Source of the DNA: an uncultured Clostridia bacterium
GTDB lineage: Bacteria; Bacillota; Clostridia; TANB77; CAG-508
DNA: 64,000 bases
NCBI GenBank assembly: GCA_948896235.1
Contig: CAQUUC010000006.1
Coordinates: 13,523-77,522, forward strand
Reading direction: 5' to 3'
Under the pieces are notes generated by a model. That model did not search any database, was not told the DNA's origin, and saw only the letters and a program-made list of their open reading frames with translations. A program made the translations under genes and the position numbers. Shown here in pieces: positions 37,540 to 47,410 of this stretch; the stretch's first letter is position 1; each line of letters starts with the position of its first letter.

Positions 37540-38448
37540 ATGGCATTTTTAATTATATTACTTGTTATTATATTAGTAATAGCATTTAAATCAATTAAAA
37601 TCGTTAAACAAGCTGAGGTATACATTATTGAAAGACTTGGTAAATATCATAAAATCGCAGATGCTGGTCTTACAATAATAGTTCCATTTATTGATCATGT
37701 AAGAAGCGTTGTTAGCTTAAAACAACAAACAATGGATATACCACCTCAAGGAGTTATTACAAAAGATAATGTTACAATTACAATTGATACAGTTGTATTC
37801 TATAAAATTACAGATCCTGCAAAAGCAGTATATGAAATTCAAAGTTTAAAGAAAGGTATTGAATACTTAGCAATTACAACAATACGTGATATTGTTGGTA
37901 AAATGGACTTAGATGCAACCTTTAGTTCTAGAGATGCTATTAATGATCAATTAAGAGTTATCTTAGATGAAGCAACTGATCAATGGGGTTGTAAGGTTGA
38001 TCGTGTAGAAATTAAAGATATTACACCACCTGCTGATATTCGTGATGCAATGGAAAAACAAATGAATGCTGAAAGAAATAAAAGAGCTTTAATCCTTCAA
38101 GCAGAAGGTGAAAGACAATCAGCTATTACAATTGCAGAAGGTCAAAAAGAAGCTGCTATATTACAAGCAGAAGCTGATAAAGAAGCAAAAATAAGACGTG
38201 CAGCTGGTGAAGCTGAAGCTATAAAACAAGTTGCACAAGCTAAAGCAAAAGAAGTTGAAATGATTTATACAGCTATGAAGAAAGCTGATCCAGATGAAAG
38301 ATTAGTACAAATCAAATCTCTAGAAGCTCTTGAAAAAGTTGCAAATGGAGATGCGAATAAAATCTTTATTCCATTTGAAGCAACTCAAGCTCTTTCTAGT
38401 TTAGGTGCTGTAAAAGAAGTATTTAAAGATACTAAAAAAGAAAAATAA
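37540..38448 (+). CDS. SPFH/Band 7 protein (QmcA/stomatin-like)
   Basis: 302 residues, one N-terminal membrane anchor and a band-7 domain (QAEVYIIERLGKYHKI, VVFYKITDPAKAVYEI) followed by a long coiled coil (QAEGERQSAITIAEGQKEAA). Pairs with NfeD to organise membrane microdomains or protease access. 47 bases after the nfeD-like gene. No CGG codon. Confidence 0.93.
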   Translation: MAFLIILLVIILVIAFKSIKIVKQAEVYIIERLGKYHKIADAGLTIIVPFIDHVRSVVSLKQQTMDIPPQGVITKDNVTITIDTVVFYKITDPAKAVYEIQSLKKGIEYLAITTIRDIVGKMDLDATFSSRDAINDQLRVILDEATDQWGCKVDRVEIKDITPPADIRDAMEKQMNAERNKRALILQAEGERQSAITIAEGQKEAAILQAEADKEAKIRRAAGEAEAIKQVAQAKAKEVEMIYTAMKKADPDERLVQIKSLEALEKVANGDANKIFIPFEATQALSSLGAVKEVFKDTKKEK

Positions 38449-38458
38449 ATTATACATA

Positions 38459-38489
38459 TATAGCAGGTGAAAAAATTCGCCTGCTATTA
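38459..38489. terminator. Bidirectional terminator
   Basis: ATAGCAGG and CCTGCTAT arms between convergent genes. Confidence 0.75.
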
Positions 38490-39194
38490 TTATATTTTCA
38501 TTAATTTAAAATCTAAATAATCTCCGCTTACTAAATCAAATTCTATTCCTTCTACCTTTCCAATAATTGCATCTTTATGGGAATGTGAATGTAAATGACC
38601 ATACATACATCTTGATACCTTATATTCCTTCATTACCTCTACAAACTTAAGTTCTAGATGATTTAATAAGCTAGAATTTGTTATTGGAGGATAATGCATA
38701 AATACTAATATTTCCTTATCCTTACCATATTTTTCTATTCCTTCTTGTAATGATAGTTCTAACCTTCCTAATTCTCTATTTAAAATTTTTCCATCGCCTT
38801 CTAGGCTATTTAACGTCCACCCTCTTGTTCCTGCAATAATTTTATTCTCAAAACAATAACTATTATTATAGATAAAATCAATTGTATTAAAGTTATTTTC
38901 TTCTAAATACTTATGCATTTTCTTTATCGTAGTCCACCAATAATCGTGATTTCCTTTTAGTAATAGTTTTTTTCCTGGCAAATCATTTAAATACTTAAAA
39001 TCTAAATAAGCCTCCTCTAAATTCATCGCCCACGAAAAGTCTCCTGGCAATATTACTAGATCATTGTCAGTTACTTTTTCTAACCAATCCTTTCTTATTT
39101 TTTCTTCATGATTTTCCCAATTATCTCCAAAAATGTTCATAGGCTTTGGATTTTTAAATGATAAATGTAAATCTGCTATTACAAAAATAGCCAT
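38490..39194 (-). CDS. Calcineurin-like metallophosphoesterase
   Basis: 234 residues with the full dimetal signature: DLHLS (residue 8), LPGDFSW, KGNHDYWW and YGHLHSHSH. Predicted cytosolic; substrate not predictable. Downstream of tsaD by 13 bases, possibly the same transcript. Confidence 0.88.
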   Translation of the reverse strand: MAIFVIADLHLSFKNPKPMNIFGDNWENHEEKIRKDWLEKVTDNDLVILPGDFSWAMNLEEAYLDFKYLNDLPGKKLLLKGNHDYWWTTIKKMHKYLEENNFNTIDFIYNNSYCFENKIIAGTRGWTLNSLEGDGKILNRELGRLELSLQEGIEKYGKDKEILVFMHYPPITNSSLLNHLELKFVEVMKEYKVSRCMYGHLHSHSHKDAIIGKVEGIEFDLVSGDYLDFKLMKI

Positions 39195-39207
39195 AAAAAA
39201 TCTCCTT

Positions 39208-40200
39208 TTATATTTTTAAATTTGGTACAGCATTTAATGTAAGATCTGATATATTTCCTTTTATATAGTTATAATATCCAGCTGATGCTATCATTGCGGC
39301 ATTATCTGTACATAATACTTTTTCTGGGTAATATACTTTTACATTTTTTGTTTCTTCTAAACTTTTAAATCTTTCTCTTATAAAGATATTCGCTGATACT
39401 CCACCTGCTAAAGCCACTTTATCTATATTAAGCATATCTATTGCTTTAGTTGTATTTGTAATTAACATATCTGTAATTGCTTTTTCAAAACTTGCACATA
39501 AGTTTTCTTTATTTATGTCTGGAGTTTTATGGTGTAAATTTAATACTTTAGTTTTTATTCCACTAAAACTAAAATCTAAATTATCAAAATATGTATGTGG
39601 TAACTCTATATTAGGTTCTCCGTTTTCTGCAAGTTTATCAATTTTAGGTCCTCCTGGATATTCTAGCCCTATCACTCTTGCAACTTTATCAAAAGCTTCT
39701 CCTACTGCATCATCACGAGTTTTCCCTAGTATTTCAAATTCTGTATAATCTTTTATATGCACAAGGTGTGTGTGTCCTCCCGAAATAATAACACACAAGA
39801 ATGGTGGTTCTAATTCTTTATAGGTTATATAATTTGCTGCAATATGACCTTGTATATGATTAACGCCTACAAGTGGTTTATTTAAAGCATAGCTTAATCC
39901 TTTAGCATATGCTACCCCCACAAGTAATGCTCCTACAAGCCCTGGTCCATATGTGCATGCAATTACATCTATATCATTAAAAGTTACCCCTGCTTTTTCT
40001 AATGCTTCCTTTGTAACTGCTGATATTGCTTCAACATGATTTCTTGATGCTATTTCTGGAACTACCCCTCCAAATCTTTTATGTATATCTATTTGAGAAT
40101 TTATTACATTAGAAAGAACCTCTCTACCATTTTTTACAACTGCTACAGAGGTTTCATCACAACTCGATTCAATTCCTAGTGTTATTATATCTTTTTTCAT
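39208..40200 (-). CDS. tsaD: tRNA threonylcarbamoyladenosine transferase TsaD
   Basis: Universal enzyme that installs t6A37 on ANN-decoding tRNAs with TsaB/E. 330 residues. ESSCDETSVAV near residue 12, the metal ligands HIQGHIAANYI, ISGGHTHLV and LAGGVSANIFIRERF are all present. No CGG codon. Confidence 0.97.
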   Translation of the reverse strand: MKKDIITLGIESSCDETSVAVVKNGREVLSNVINSQIDIHKRFGGVVPEIASRNHVEAISAVTKEALEKAGVTFNDIDVIACTYGPGLVGALLVGVAYAKGLSYALNKPLVGVNHIQGHIAANYITYKELEPPFLCVIISGGHTHLVHIKDYTEFEILGKTRDDAVGEAFDKVARVIGLEYPGGPKIDKLAENGEPNIELPHTYFDNLDFSFSGIKTKVLNLHHKTPDINKENLCASFEKAITDMLITNTTKAIDMLNIDKVALAGGVSANIFIRERFKSLEETKNVKVYYPEKVLCTDNAAMIASAGYYNYIKGNISDLTLNAVPNLKI

Positions 40201-40232
40201 TTTATTACTCTTTCTATATTTTACATTTTTTA

Positions 40233-40971
40233 TTACATATGTATTCCAAACATCATTCCTATTATATTAATCAAACCTGTGGCAATTGCTTCTATAATTG
40301 GTGAAATAATTTTTCCTGCAAGTCCTGAAATCCATAATACTAAAAATACTATATAAAATATTCTTTCATATTTATCTAACCATTGTTTTACATTATAAGA
40401 CATGAAATTTCTAAATATTTTACTTCCATCTAGTGGTGGTAGTGGAATAAGATTAAATACTCCTAATCCTACATTTACTATTATTGTGGATTGTATTATT
40501 GTAATGACAATAACACCTACTTGAGATATTACAAAGCTCACAGCAAATTTTATTAATATAAAATATATTATTGTAAATACTATTGCAAGTATAAAGTTCA
40601 TTAATGGTCCTGCAACTGAAACAATTGCCTCTCCTGCTGATACAGAATATTTTCTATCAAAATTTCTTGGATTTATTTGTACAGGTTTTCCCCATCCAAC
40701 ATGTGCAAATATTAATAACACAAATCCTACTGGATCCATATGGCTTAAAGGATTTAAATTTAATCTTCCTTGCATTTTTGGAGTATCATCACCTAATTTA
40801 TATGCAGCATATGCGTGTGCAAATTCATGAAATGTAATTGCTATAATAACTCCTGGTAATGTTAATAATAATCCCATTAGACTACCGAGCACTCATTCCT
40901 ACAAGTCCCATTACAATCATTATTCCTAATACAATATATAAAATTCTATTATCAAATGAAAAATTATACAC
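40233..40971 (-). CDS. M50 site-2 protease-like membrane peptidase (probable +1 shift at CGG)
   Basis: Zinc metalloprotease of the rhomboid-like M50B type. Catalytic HEFAHAYAAYK (HExxH) and the second ligand region NLIPLPPLDGSK are in the main frame; five or six membrane helices. A GTG at 40971 with a strong AGGAGG opens a 28-codon hydrophobic reading that reaches CGG at 40885-40887 and joins the main frame by +1 as Gly, giving 245 residues. The alternative is a start at GTG 40892 giving 219 residues, which is also a normal family length, so the extension is likely but not proven. Confidence 0.85.
40885..40887 (-). other. Probable +1 recoding site, GCT CGG TAG
   Basis: CGG 29 codons after the upstream GTG, with a stop directly after it. 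Skipping the C gives GCT GGT AGT CTA ATG. An internal start could bypass this one. Confidence 0.6.
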
Positions 40972-41110
40972 TTATTTTCCTCCTAATTTTAAACATTCTA
41001 TTATGTATTATCTAATTTTTTGATTTATATATTAGTAACTTCTTTATACCTATTACTTTCATATGTAATAGTATTATTAGCTCTCAAAATATGTTTTCAT
41101 AGAAAAATAT

Positions 41111-41590
41111 TTATTCAATTTCTTTTAAATACTCTGTTATTTCTTTATGCCATTGATTATAGTTTGAAGGATATTCCATATATCCATATGCTCTTATTTC
41201 TTTTCCATCTACATATTTAATTATTAGTGTAAAACTATATCCATCCAAAACATCATCATCGCTTTTAGAAAATCCATTCCATTTATATATTTTGTTCTTC
41301 GCTACTATTTTTGATATATTATTTAAAACAGATTTATCAATTTCTTTTTTAAAATTTACATTCAAACTATTATATCCATATGCACTCATATATGCTTTAT
41401 CATCTTCTGTATATATTCCATATTGTATATATCCTCCATGATAACTTCCATAATAATATGAAAAACTATCTATTTCTATATTATATTTCTCACTATTTTC
41501 TATATTCTTTTGTATAAGTAATATCAACCCTACTACTAATACTATTAATATAATTATTAATAAAGATATAATTAATATTTTATTTTTCAT
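41111..41590 (-). CDS. Hypothetical membrane-anchored protein
   Basis: 159 residues. One N-terminal hydrophobic segment (residues 4-27), no lipobox Cys, then a hydrophilic extracytoplasmic domain rich in Tyr (SFSYYYGSYHGGYIQYGIYT). No family recognised. AT-rich codon use like the host core. The gap from 40972 to 41110 shows only AT-rich sequence. Confidence 0.7.
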   Translation of the reverse strand: MKNKILIISLLIIILIVLVVGLILLIQKNIENSEKYNIEIDSFSYYYGSYHGGYIQYGIYTEDDKAYMSAYGYNSLNVNFKKEIDKSVLNNISKIVAKNKIYKWNGFSKSDDDVLDGYSFTLIIKYVDGKEIRAYGYMEYPSNYNQWHKEITEYLKEIE

Positions 41591-41794
41591 TTTTTAATTT
41601 CTCCTTTACTCTAGTTATTAGTAGTAAAAAGTAATTTAATTTAACTCTTATTAACTTGGTTGTAACCTTTTTATTTTTTGTATTTCAAGTATCTTAAAAA
41701 GTAAAATATTGTTATCTTAACATTACAACCTTTAACCATAGTTATCCTTTGTTTTATCATTTTATAAGATTTCTATATTTATCCTTCAATATTT

Positions 41795-43285
41795 TTAAAA
41801 TTTTATTGGTTTCATTGTTGGGAATAATAGTACATCTCTAATTGATGCAGAATCTGTTAAAAGCATTATTAATCTGTCGATTCCCATTCCAAGTCCACCT
41901 GTTGGTGGTAATCCTATTTCTAAGCTTTGAACAAAGTCTTCATCCATCATATTTGCTTCTTCGTCTCCTGCCTCTCTTGCTTGGGCTTGCTTTTTAAATC
42001 TTTCATATTGGTCAATTGGGTCATTTAACTCTGAATATGCATTTCCATATTCACGTCCTCCAATAAATACTTCAAATCTTTCTGTTAATCTAGGATCTTC
42101 TTTCTTTCTTTTCGTTAATGGTGATACTTCTACTGGATAATCACATATAAATGTTGGTTGAACTAGAGTTTCTTCTACATATTCTTCAAAGAAAATATTT
42201 ATTATATTTCCTCTTGTTTTCTTAATAGCATCTACTTCTAACTTTCTTTCTTCTGCAAGTTTAACAGCTTCTTCGTCTGTATTAACCTCATTAAAGTCTA
42301 CCCCTGTAACTTCTTTTATTGCATCTATCATTGTTATTCTTTTCCATGATGGTGTAAGGTCTATTTCTATTCCTTGATAACTAATTTTTGTTGTTCCTAA
42401 TATGTTTTTTGCAATTGTAGATACCATTTCTTCTGTTATATCCATCATATCGTTATAATCTTCATATGCTGCATACAATTCCATTGATGTGAATTCTGGA
42501 TTATGTTTTAAATCCATTCCTTCATTTCTAAATAGTCTTCCTATTTCGTAAACCTTATCAAATCCACCTACTATTAATCTTTTTAAATATAACTCTGGTG
42601 CTATTCTTAAATACATATCAATATCTAATGCATTATGATGAGTAATGAATGGTTTTGCAGCAGCTCCACCTGGTATTGTATTAAGTATTGGTGTTTCAAC
42701 TTCCATATAGCCCTTACTATCTAAGAAATTTCTCATTTCTTTAATAATTCTGCTTCTTAGTTCAAAGGTTTTCTTAACTTCTGGATTCATTATTAAATCT
42801 GTATATCTTTGTCTATATCTTAAATCTGGATCTTTTAATCCGTGAAATTTTTCTGGAAGTGGTCTTAATGATTTTGAAAGTAATGTTACACTTTTGGCGT
42901 GTACAGAAATTTCTTCTGTTTTTGTTTTAAACACAAAACCAGTAATACCTATAATATCTCCTATATCATAAGTTTTAAATTCTTTATAACTCTCTTCTCC
43001 TAAATCATTAATACTTACATAACTTTGGATTTTTTCATCGCAGTCTTGTATTGTACAAAATGATGCTTTTCCCATAATTCTTTTTGCAATAATTCTTCCA
43101 GCTACGGTTACGTCTTTTTCCTCAAATTTCTCAAATTTTTCTTTGATTTCTCCAGCAGTATTAGTTCTATTATATTTTGTTATTTCAAATGGATTTTTTC
43201 CATTTGCTTGTAATTCCTCTAATTTTTCTCTTCTTATTTTCATAAGTTGATTTAAATCTAACTCTTGTTGGTTATTATTTTCCAT
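41795..43285 (-). CDS. lysS: Lysine--tRNA ligase, class II
   Basis: 496 residues from ATG 43285, chosen because AGGAGAG lies just before it; a longer reading from 43336 lacks support. OB-fold anticodon domain (VAGRIIAKRIMGKASFC), motif 2 FDKVYEIGRLFRNEG, motif 3 GLGMGIDRLIMLLTDS. Charges tRNA-Lys. No CGG codon. Confidence 0.97.
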   Translation of the reverse strand: MENNNQQELDLNQLMKIRREKLEELQANGKNPFEITKYNRTNTAGEIKEKFEKFEEKDVTVAGRIIAKRIMGKASFCTIQDCDEKIQSYVSINDLGEESYKEFKTYDIGDIIGITGFVFKTKTEEISVHAKSVTLLSKSLRPLPEKFHGLKDPDLRYRQRYTDLIMNPEVKKTFELRSRIIKEMRNFLDSKGYMEVETPILNTIPGGAAAKPFITHHNALDIDMYLRIAPELYLKRLIVGGFDKVYEIGRLFRNEGMDLKHNPEFTSMELYAAYEDYNDMMDITEEMVSTIAKNILGTTKISYQGIEIDLTPSWKRITMIDAIKEVTGVDFNEVNTDEEAVKLAEERKLEVDAIKKTRGNIINIFFEEYVEETLVQPTFICDYPVEVSPLTKRKKEDPRLTERFEVFIGGREYGNAYSELNDPIDQYERFKKQAQAREAGDEEANMMDEDFVQSLEIGLPPTGGLGMGIDRLIMLLTDSASIRDVLLFPTMKPIKF

Positions 43286-43380
43286 TAAAGTATCTCTCCT
43301 AACTAATTTTAATTTATGTATAATATTATATAGCAAATAGTAAAAAAAGTAAACCCATAAAACAAGTATTTTATATAGGA

Positions 43381-43415
43381 GAAAGCGAGGTGATTATAAA
43401 TCATCCTCGCTTTTA
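43381..43415 (-). terminator. Terminator overlapping the end of the SleB-like gene
   Basis: GAAAGCGAGG and CCTCGCTTTT arms around the stop codon. Confidence 0.75.
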
Positions 43416-44059
43416 TTCCAATAACGGTAAAAGACATGATTCCCATGAATTAATAATACTTTTATGTATTTTCTATTGTTTGCCTTTTCTGAAGAAATAG
43501 CCTTTGGATTACAAAAGTATAAAGTTCCTCCTTCATAGTATTTAGAATCTGTAATACCTAATCTTTCTGCTTCTTGCTTTAATAACTCCTCACTATAGTC
43601 TTTTAAAAAAGCTTCTTCAACAGCATCTTTTATTTCTTGGGATATCATATCATCTGTTATAAGTTTTTCAATTCTATCTCCTTGTTTATTTCTATAAATG
43701 AGATAAACTTCTCCATTTATTACTGTTGAGTACCTACCCCGAGCAGTAAATTCCTGTATTAAGTTTTCAAATCCTCGTTCACGCATATTATTGATTGCTG
43801 TATTAATAACTAAAATTTTTCCAAGTTCATCTTCTAATCCAGCTTCTGCATATGCAACTTTATACGCAAACAATCTTTCTTCCTCAGTTGGTTCATAATT
43901 CATAATTCTTTCAATAGTACTAATTTCCTGTACCATTTCACATCCTACATATTGCTGTAAAACTACTTCTTGAGTAGTCACCTCTATTTGCATAATGTTA
44001 CCTATCATACAAAAAATAGGTATTACTATAACAAATAAAATTGACAATAACCGTTTCAT
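43394..44059 (-). CDS. SleB-like cell-wall hydrolase with two in-frame CGG codons
   Basis: 221 residues. Signal segment LLSILFVIVIPIFCMIGNI, then a hydrolase-2/SleB-like domain: VAYAEAGLEDELGKILVINTAINNM (the catalytic-Glu stretch, split here as two pieces) and TLYFCNPKAISSEKAN near the end. CGG occurs at codon 3 (44051-44053, in MKRLL) and at codon 107 (43739-43741, in TARGRYS). Both must be triplets: shifting at codon 3 stops within ten codons. Arg at codon 3 suits a signal peptide. Mixed Arg codons (CGG, CGT, CGA, AGG) suggest transfer from another Firmicute or phage. Confidence 0.75.
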   Translation of the reverse strand: MKRLLSILFVIVIPIFCMIGNIMQIEVTTQEVVLQQYVGCEMVQEISTIERIMNYEPTEEERLFAYKVAYAEAGLEDELGKILVINTAINNMRERGFENLIQEFTARGRYSTVINGEVYLIYRNKQGDRIEKLITDDMISQEIKDAVEEAFLKDYSEELLKQEAERLGITDSKYYEGGTLYFCNPKAISSEKANNRKYIKVLLIHGNHVFYRYWNKSEDDL

Positions 44060-44285
44060 TTCTCTCTCCTTTTCTTTTCACACTTTCATAATGTAAATGT
44101 AATTCAACTTATGTTTACTTTTAAGTATACTATGTTTTTTTCACATTTTCAAGTATTTTTATCTATTTTTACTTACTTTCTAGTAAAATTTTAGGTCTTT
44201 TTTATTAAAATATAGCTTTTTACTCAATTTTATGTTAAACTTATATATAACCAATTAAATCTCACTATTTATGGAGGTAAACAGT

Positions 44286-44600
44286 ATGAACATTGTTGAA
44301 GTACGGGATTTTGCATCTGAAGATTTAAAAGCTATGTTCAAAGAAGCACAACATATTTTTGAAGAATGTGCTTTCGACGCAGTAAATTTTATCTGCACAT
44401 ATCCTTTATATCAGGGGATTGAAATTGAAATAAGTCGCTCTGCCCTTGAGGCTTATATTAAAATTTCTTCCTCTGAAGCACTGGATTCTGAAGCACTGGA
44501 TGAATATGTGACGTTATTTCTTGCTGAGAAGATATGTTTTCAGTATGACAAGGCTTTGGTTTGGTCTAATGTGCTTAAAGCCTATGGTAAAGCTGTATAA
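44286..44600 (+). CDS. Hypothetical protein with an internal repeat and an in-frame CGG
   Basis: 104 residues from ATG 44286, behind GGAGG; the upstream ATG at 44271 overlaps that site. Acidic and helical; no family recognised. Two tandem copies of the 15-mer TCTGAAGCACTGGAT (44472-44501) encode SEALDSEALD. CGG at 44304-44306 (codon 7) must be read as a triplet; the +1 frame stops nine codons on. Own promoter and terminator. Confidence 0.68.
   Translation: MNIVEVRDFASEDLKAMFKEAQHIFEECAFDAVNFICTYPLYQGIEIEISRSALEAYIKISSSEALDSEALDEYVTLFLAEKICFQYDKALVWSNVLKAYGKAV
44472..44501 (+). repeat. 15-base tandem repeat within the orphan gene
   Basis: TCTGAAGCACTGGAT twice in a row, in frame, encoding SEALD-SEALD; looks like a recent slippage duplication. 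Confidence 0.85.
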
Positions 44601-44679
44601 GCGATTGCTTTTGGCATATTAACCAAATCATCAAAACTTTTCAATGATTTTTCTTTAATAATTCTCTTTAATCAGTGAA

Positions 44680-44713
44680 GAAAGTGCCACATTTTTAGGT
44701 GGCACTTTTTCTT
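44680..44713. terminator. Bidirectional terminator
   Basis: AAAGTGCCAC, 8-base loop, GTGGCACTTT between the orphan gene and recN (overlaps the recN stop). Confidence 0.8.
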
Positions 44714-46320
44714 AATTCCATAGCATGTTTTAATGCAACATCCGTTATATCTCCACTTGCTATTCTTGCTATTTCTTTTATTGTTTCTTCTTCTGTTAAT
44801 AGTTTTATTTTTGTAACTGTTTTATTGTCATTTACTTCTTTACTTATATAGTAGTTATTATCTCCTTTTGCTGCAATACTTGCAAGATGAGTTACACATA
44901 GCACTTGATGATGTCTTGCAATGTTTTTCATTTTCATACTTACTGCAATTGCAGCAACACCACTAATTCCTGTATCTATTTCATCAAATACCAAAACTGG
45001 CACTTTATCTACATCTGCAAGTACTGATTTTATAGCAAGCATTATCCTAGACATTTCACCGCCTGACGCTATTTTTATAAGTGGCTTTTTCTCTTCTCCT
45101 ATATTTGTCAAAATCAAAAATTCTGCTACATCTAATCCATTTTTATTAAATTCTTCTTGTGATACTATTTCCACCTCAAATTTTGCATTTTGCATTTCTA
45201 AGTCTTGTAGTTCTTTATTTATTTTTATAGCTAAGTTTTTCCCCTCTTTTACACGAATTTTATTCATTTGTTTTGCAAGTTCAGTCATTTCTAATTCTAT
45301 ATCTTTTAGCTCATTTTTTAATTTATTGTTTATCTCGTCTAAATTTTCTATTTCAAAAATTTCTTTTTCTACTTCTTCTTTATATTGTAATATTTCTTGT
45401 ATACTATTACCATATTTCCTTTTTAGCGCAAATATAGTATCTAATCTTTCTTCAATATCATTTCTTTCTTCTTCATTAAAATTTACATCATCTTTCATTC
45501 CGTTTATATCTCTTGCAATTTCTTGAATATCATAATATATGTTTTTCAAATTAGATAATTTTTCTTCATATTTCTCATCTATATTTTCAATTTTTTCTAA
45601 TGCTTTTATTGCTATATTTATACTATCTATCGTCTGCTCACTTAGAGCATCATCTGCCATTTTAAGACTTTCGGCTATTTTACTTGAGTTTAACATTATT
45701 TTTCTTTGTTCTTCTAAAACTTCATCTTCCCCAACCTTTAATTTTGCATATTCTATCTCATTTAACTGATATTTCAACAAGTCTAATTTTCTTTGTTTTT
45801 CTTTTTCATCTCCATAATTATTTTTTAATTCTAGTTTTATTTTATTATATTTATCAAATAAAGCTCTATATTTAGATTTTATTTCTAAAATCTCATTACC
45901 AATAAAACTGTCTAAATATCCTATATGTGAAGCTTTATCAAGTAAAGTTTGATTATCTAGTTGACCATGAATATCAATTATACTTTTCATAAATTCTTTT
46001 AATTCACTAACAGTAACTAATCTTCCATTGATTTTGCAAGAATTTCTACCATTTTCATATATTTCCCTCGAAACTATAATATTTCCATCTATTGCTATTT
46101 CACTTTCTGGCATATAAATACAAGCTTCTACATATGAGTAATTTTCTCCTTTTCTTATCATTTCTTTAGAAAATCTACCACCAGATATTATAGACAAAGA
46201 ATCAATTATCAATGTTTTTCCTGCTCCTGTTTCTCCTGTTAATACATTAAATCCTTTATTTAAATCTATACTTAAACTATCTATTATTCCTATGTTTTTT
46301 ATATTAATCGTTGATATCAT
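44695..46320 (-). CDS. recN: DNA repair protein RecN
   Basis: SMC-like ATPase of recombinational repair. 541 residues: Walker A LTGETGAGKTLIIDSL, long coiled coil with central hinge, then ASGGEMSRIMLAIKSVLAD and Walker B VLVFDEIDTGISG. Downstream of tlyA, a common clostridial pairing. No CGG codon. Confidence 0.96.
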   Translation of the reverse strand: MISTINIKNIGIIDSLSIDLNKGFNVLTGETGAGKTLIIDSLSIISGGRFSKEMIRKGENYSYVEACIYMPESEIAIDGNIIVSREIYENGRNSCKINGRLVTVSELKEFMKSIIDIHGQLDNQTLLDKASHIGYLDSFIGNEILEIKSKYRALFDKYNKIKLELKNNYGDEKEKQRKLDLLKYQLNEIEYAKLKVGEDEVLEEQRKIMLNSSKIAESLKMADDALSEQTIDSINIAIKALEKIENIDEKYEEKLSNLKNIYYDIQEIARDINGMKDDVNFNEEERNDIEERLDTIFALKRKYGNSIQEILQYKEEVEKEIFEIENLDEINNKLKNELKDIELEMTELAKQMNKIRVKEGKNLAIKINKELQDLEMQNAKFEVEIVSQEEFNKNGLDVAEFLILTNIGEEKKPLIKIASGGEMSRIMLAIKSVLADVDKVPVLVFDEIDTGISGVAAIAVSMKMKNIARHHQVLCVTHLASIAAKGDNNYYISKEVNDNKTVTKIKLLTEEETIKEIARIASGDITDVALKHAMELRKSAT

Positions 46321-46353
46321 ACTACACGTTCTCCTTTTTCTATGAAGATATAT

Positions 46354-47157
46354 CTATTTTAATTCCTTATAGGCTTTTTCAACTACTATTTTTATATTTT
46401 CTCTTATATTAAATAAATCTAGTTTACCTGTTTCTTTTTTCATATAAACGATATATTCAATATTCCCTGCTGGCCCTTTTATAGGCGAATAATCAATTTT
46501 TTCTATTTTAAACCCAAGGCTATTAGCAAATAACAAAATTTTTTCTATTACTCTTAAATGTACTTTTTTATCTTTTACAACACCATTTTTGTTAATATAC
46601 TCTTTTCCTGCTTCAAATTGTGGCTTAATTAATATAACCATTTCTCCATTATCTTTTAATAACTTATATGCCTTATCAAGTACATTTGTAAGAGATATAA
46701 ATGATACATCAGTAGCTATAAAATCTACTTTTTCAAATTTTTCCACATCAATTTCTTTAATATTTATCCCCTCAAGATTAACTACCCTCTTATCATTTTT
46801 TAATTTTTCTGCAAGTTGATTATGACCTACATCAACCCCATATACAAGACTTGCTCCATTTTGTATCATACAATCCGTAAATCCACCTGTTGATGCTCCT
46901 ATATCCATACACACTTTATTTTGTAAAGATATCTTAAATTTTTTTATAGCTTTATCTAATTTTAATCCTCCACGACTAACAAATGGTAAAATTTCCCCTT
47001 TAATTTCTACTGTACATTCCTTTTCAAAAGCTTTACCTGGTTTTTCTACTAAAATTCCATTTACATATACACATTTTCCTTCTATAGCATATTTTGCTTT
47101 TTGTCTTGTTTCGAAATATCCTTTTTCTACTAATATATTATCTATTCTATCTTTCAT
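46354..47157 (-). CDS. tlyA: TlyA-family rRNA methyltransferase
   Basis: 267 residues: S4 RNA-binding domain (NILVEKGYFETRQKAKYAI) and a Rossmann methyltransferase with the SAM motif MDIGASTGGFTDCMI. TlyA methylates 2'-O of rRNA (C1409/C1920 in actinobacteria); in Firmicutes it is a widely conserved homologue. Precedes recN by 33 bases. Confidence 0.94.
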   Translation of the reverse strand: MKDRIDNILVEKGYFETRQKAKYAIEGKCVYVNGILVEKPGKAFEKECTVEIKGEILPFVSRGGLKLDKAIKKFKISLQNKVCMDIGASTGGFTDCMIQNGASLVYGVDVGHNQLAEKLKNDKRVVNLEGINIKEIDVEKFEKVDFIATDVSFISLTNVLDKAYKLLKDNGEMVILIKPQFEAGKEYINKNGVVKDKKVHLRVIEKILLFANSLGFKIEKIDYSPIKGPAGNIEYIVYMKKETGKLDLFNIRENIKIVVEKAYKELK

Positions 47158-47347
47158 AAAAATTCCTCACAGTTATTACGAATTTTTGTTTGTATTTATT
47201 ATATAATATTTTTTTTATTTGTCAACTATTTATTATATTTTTATAGAACTGTAAATTTCATAATAACTTTGTACTTTTACATATAGATATAGGTTATTCT
47301 TTAATAACTAAAAAAATTGTGATCTATATTATTTAATTTTAATTAAT

Positions 47348-47374
47348 AAAAGACTTCATTTTTGAAGCCTTTTT
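47348..47374 (-). terminator. Terminator of the 323-residue gene
   Basis: AAAGGCTTCA, AAAA, TGAAGTCTTT on the minus strand. Confidence 0.7.
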
Positions 47375-47410
47375 AATTTATGTACTTTTTATGAACAAAT
47401 CTAATCAATA

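Noticed and set aside
41020..41220. Hydrophobic 66-residue plus-strand reading
   Set aside because: It overlaps the 159-residue gene on the other strand and has no convincing ribosome site.
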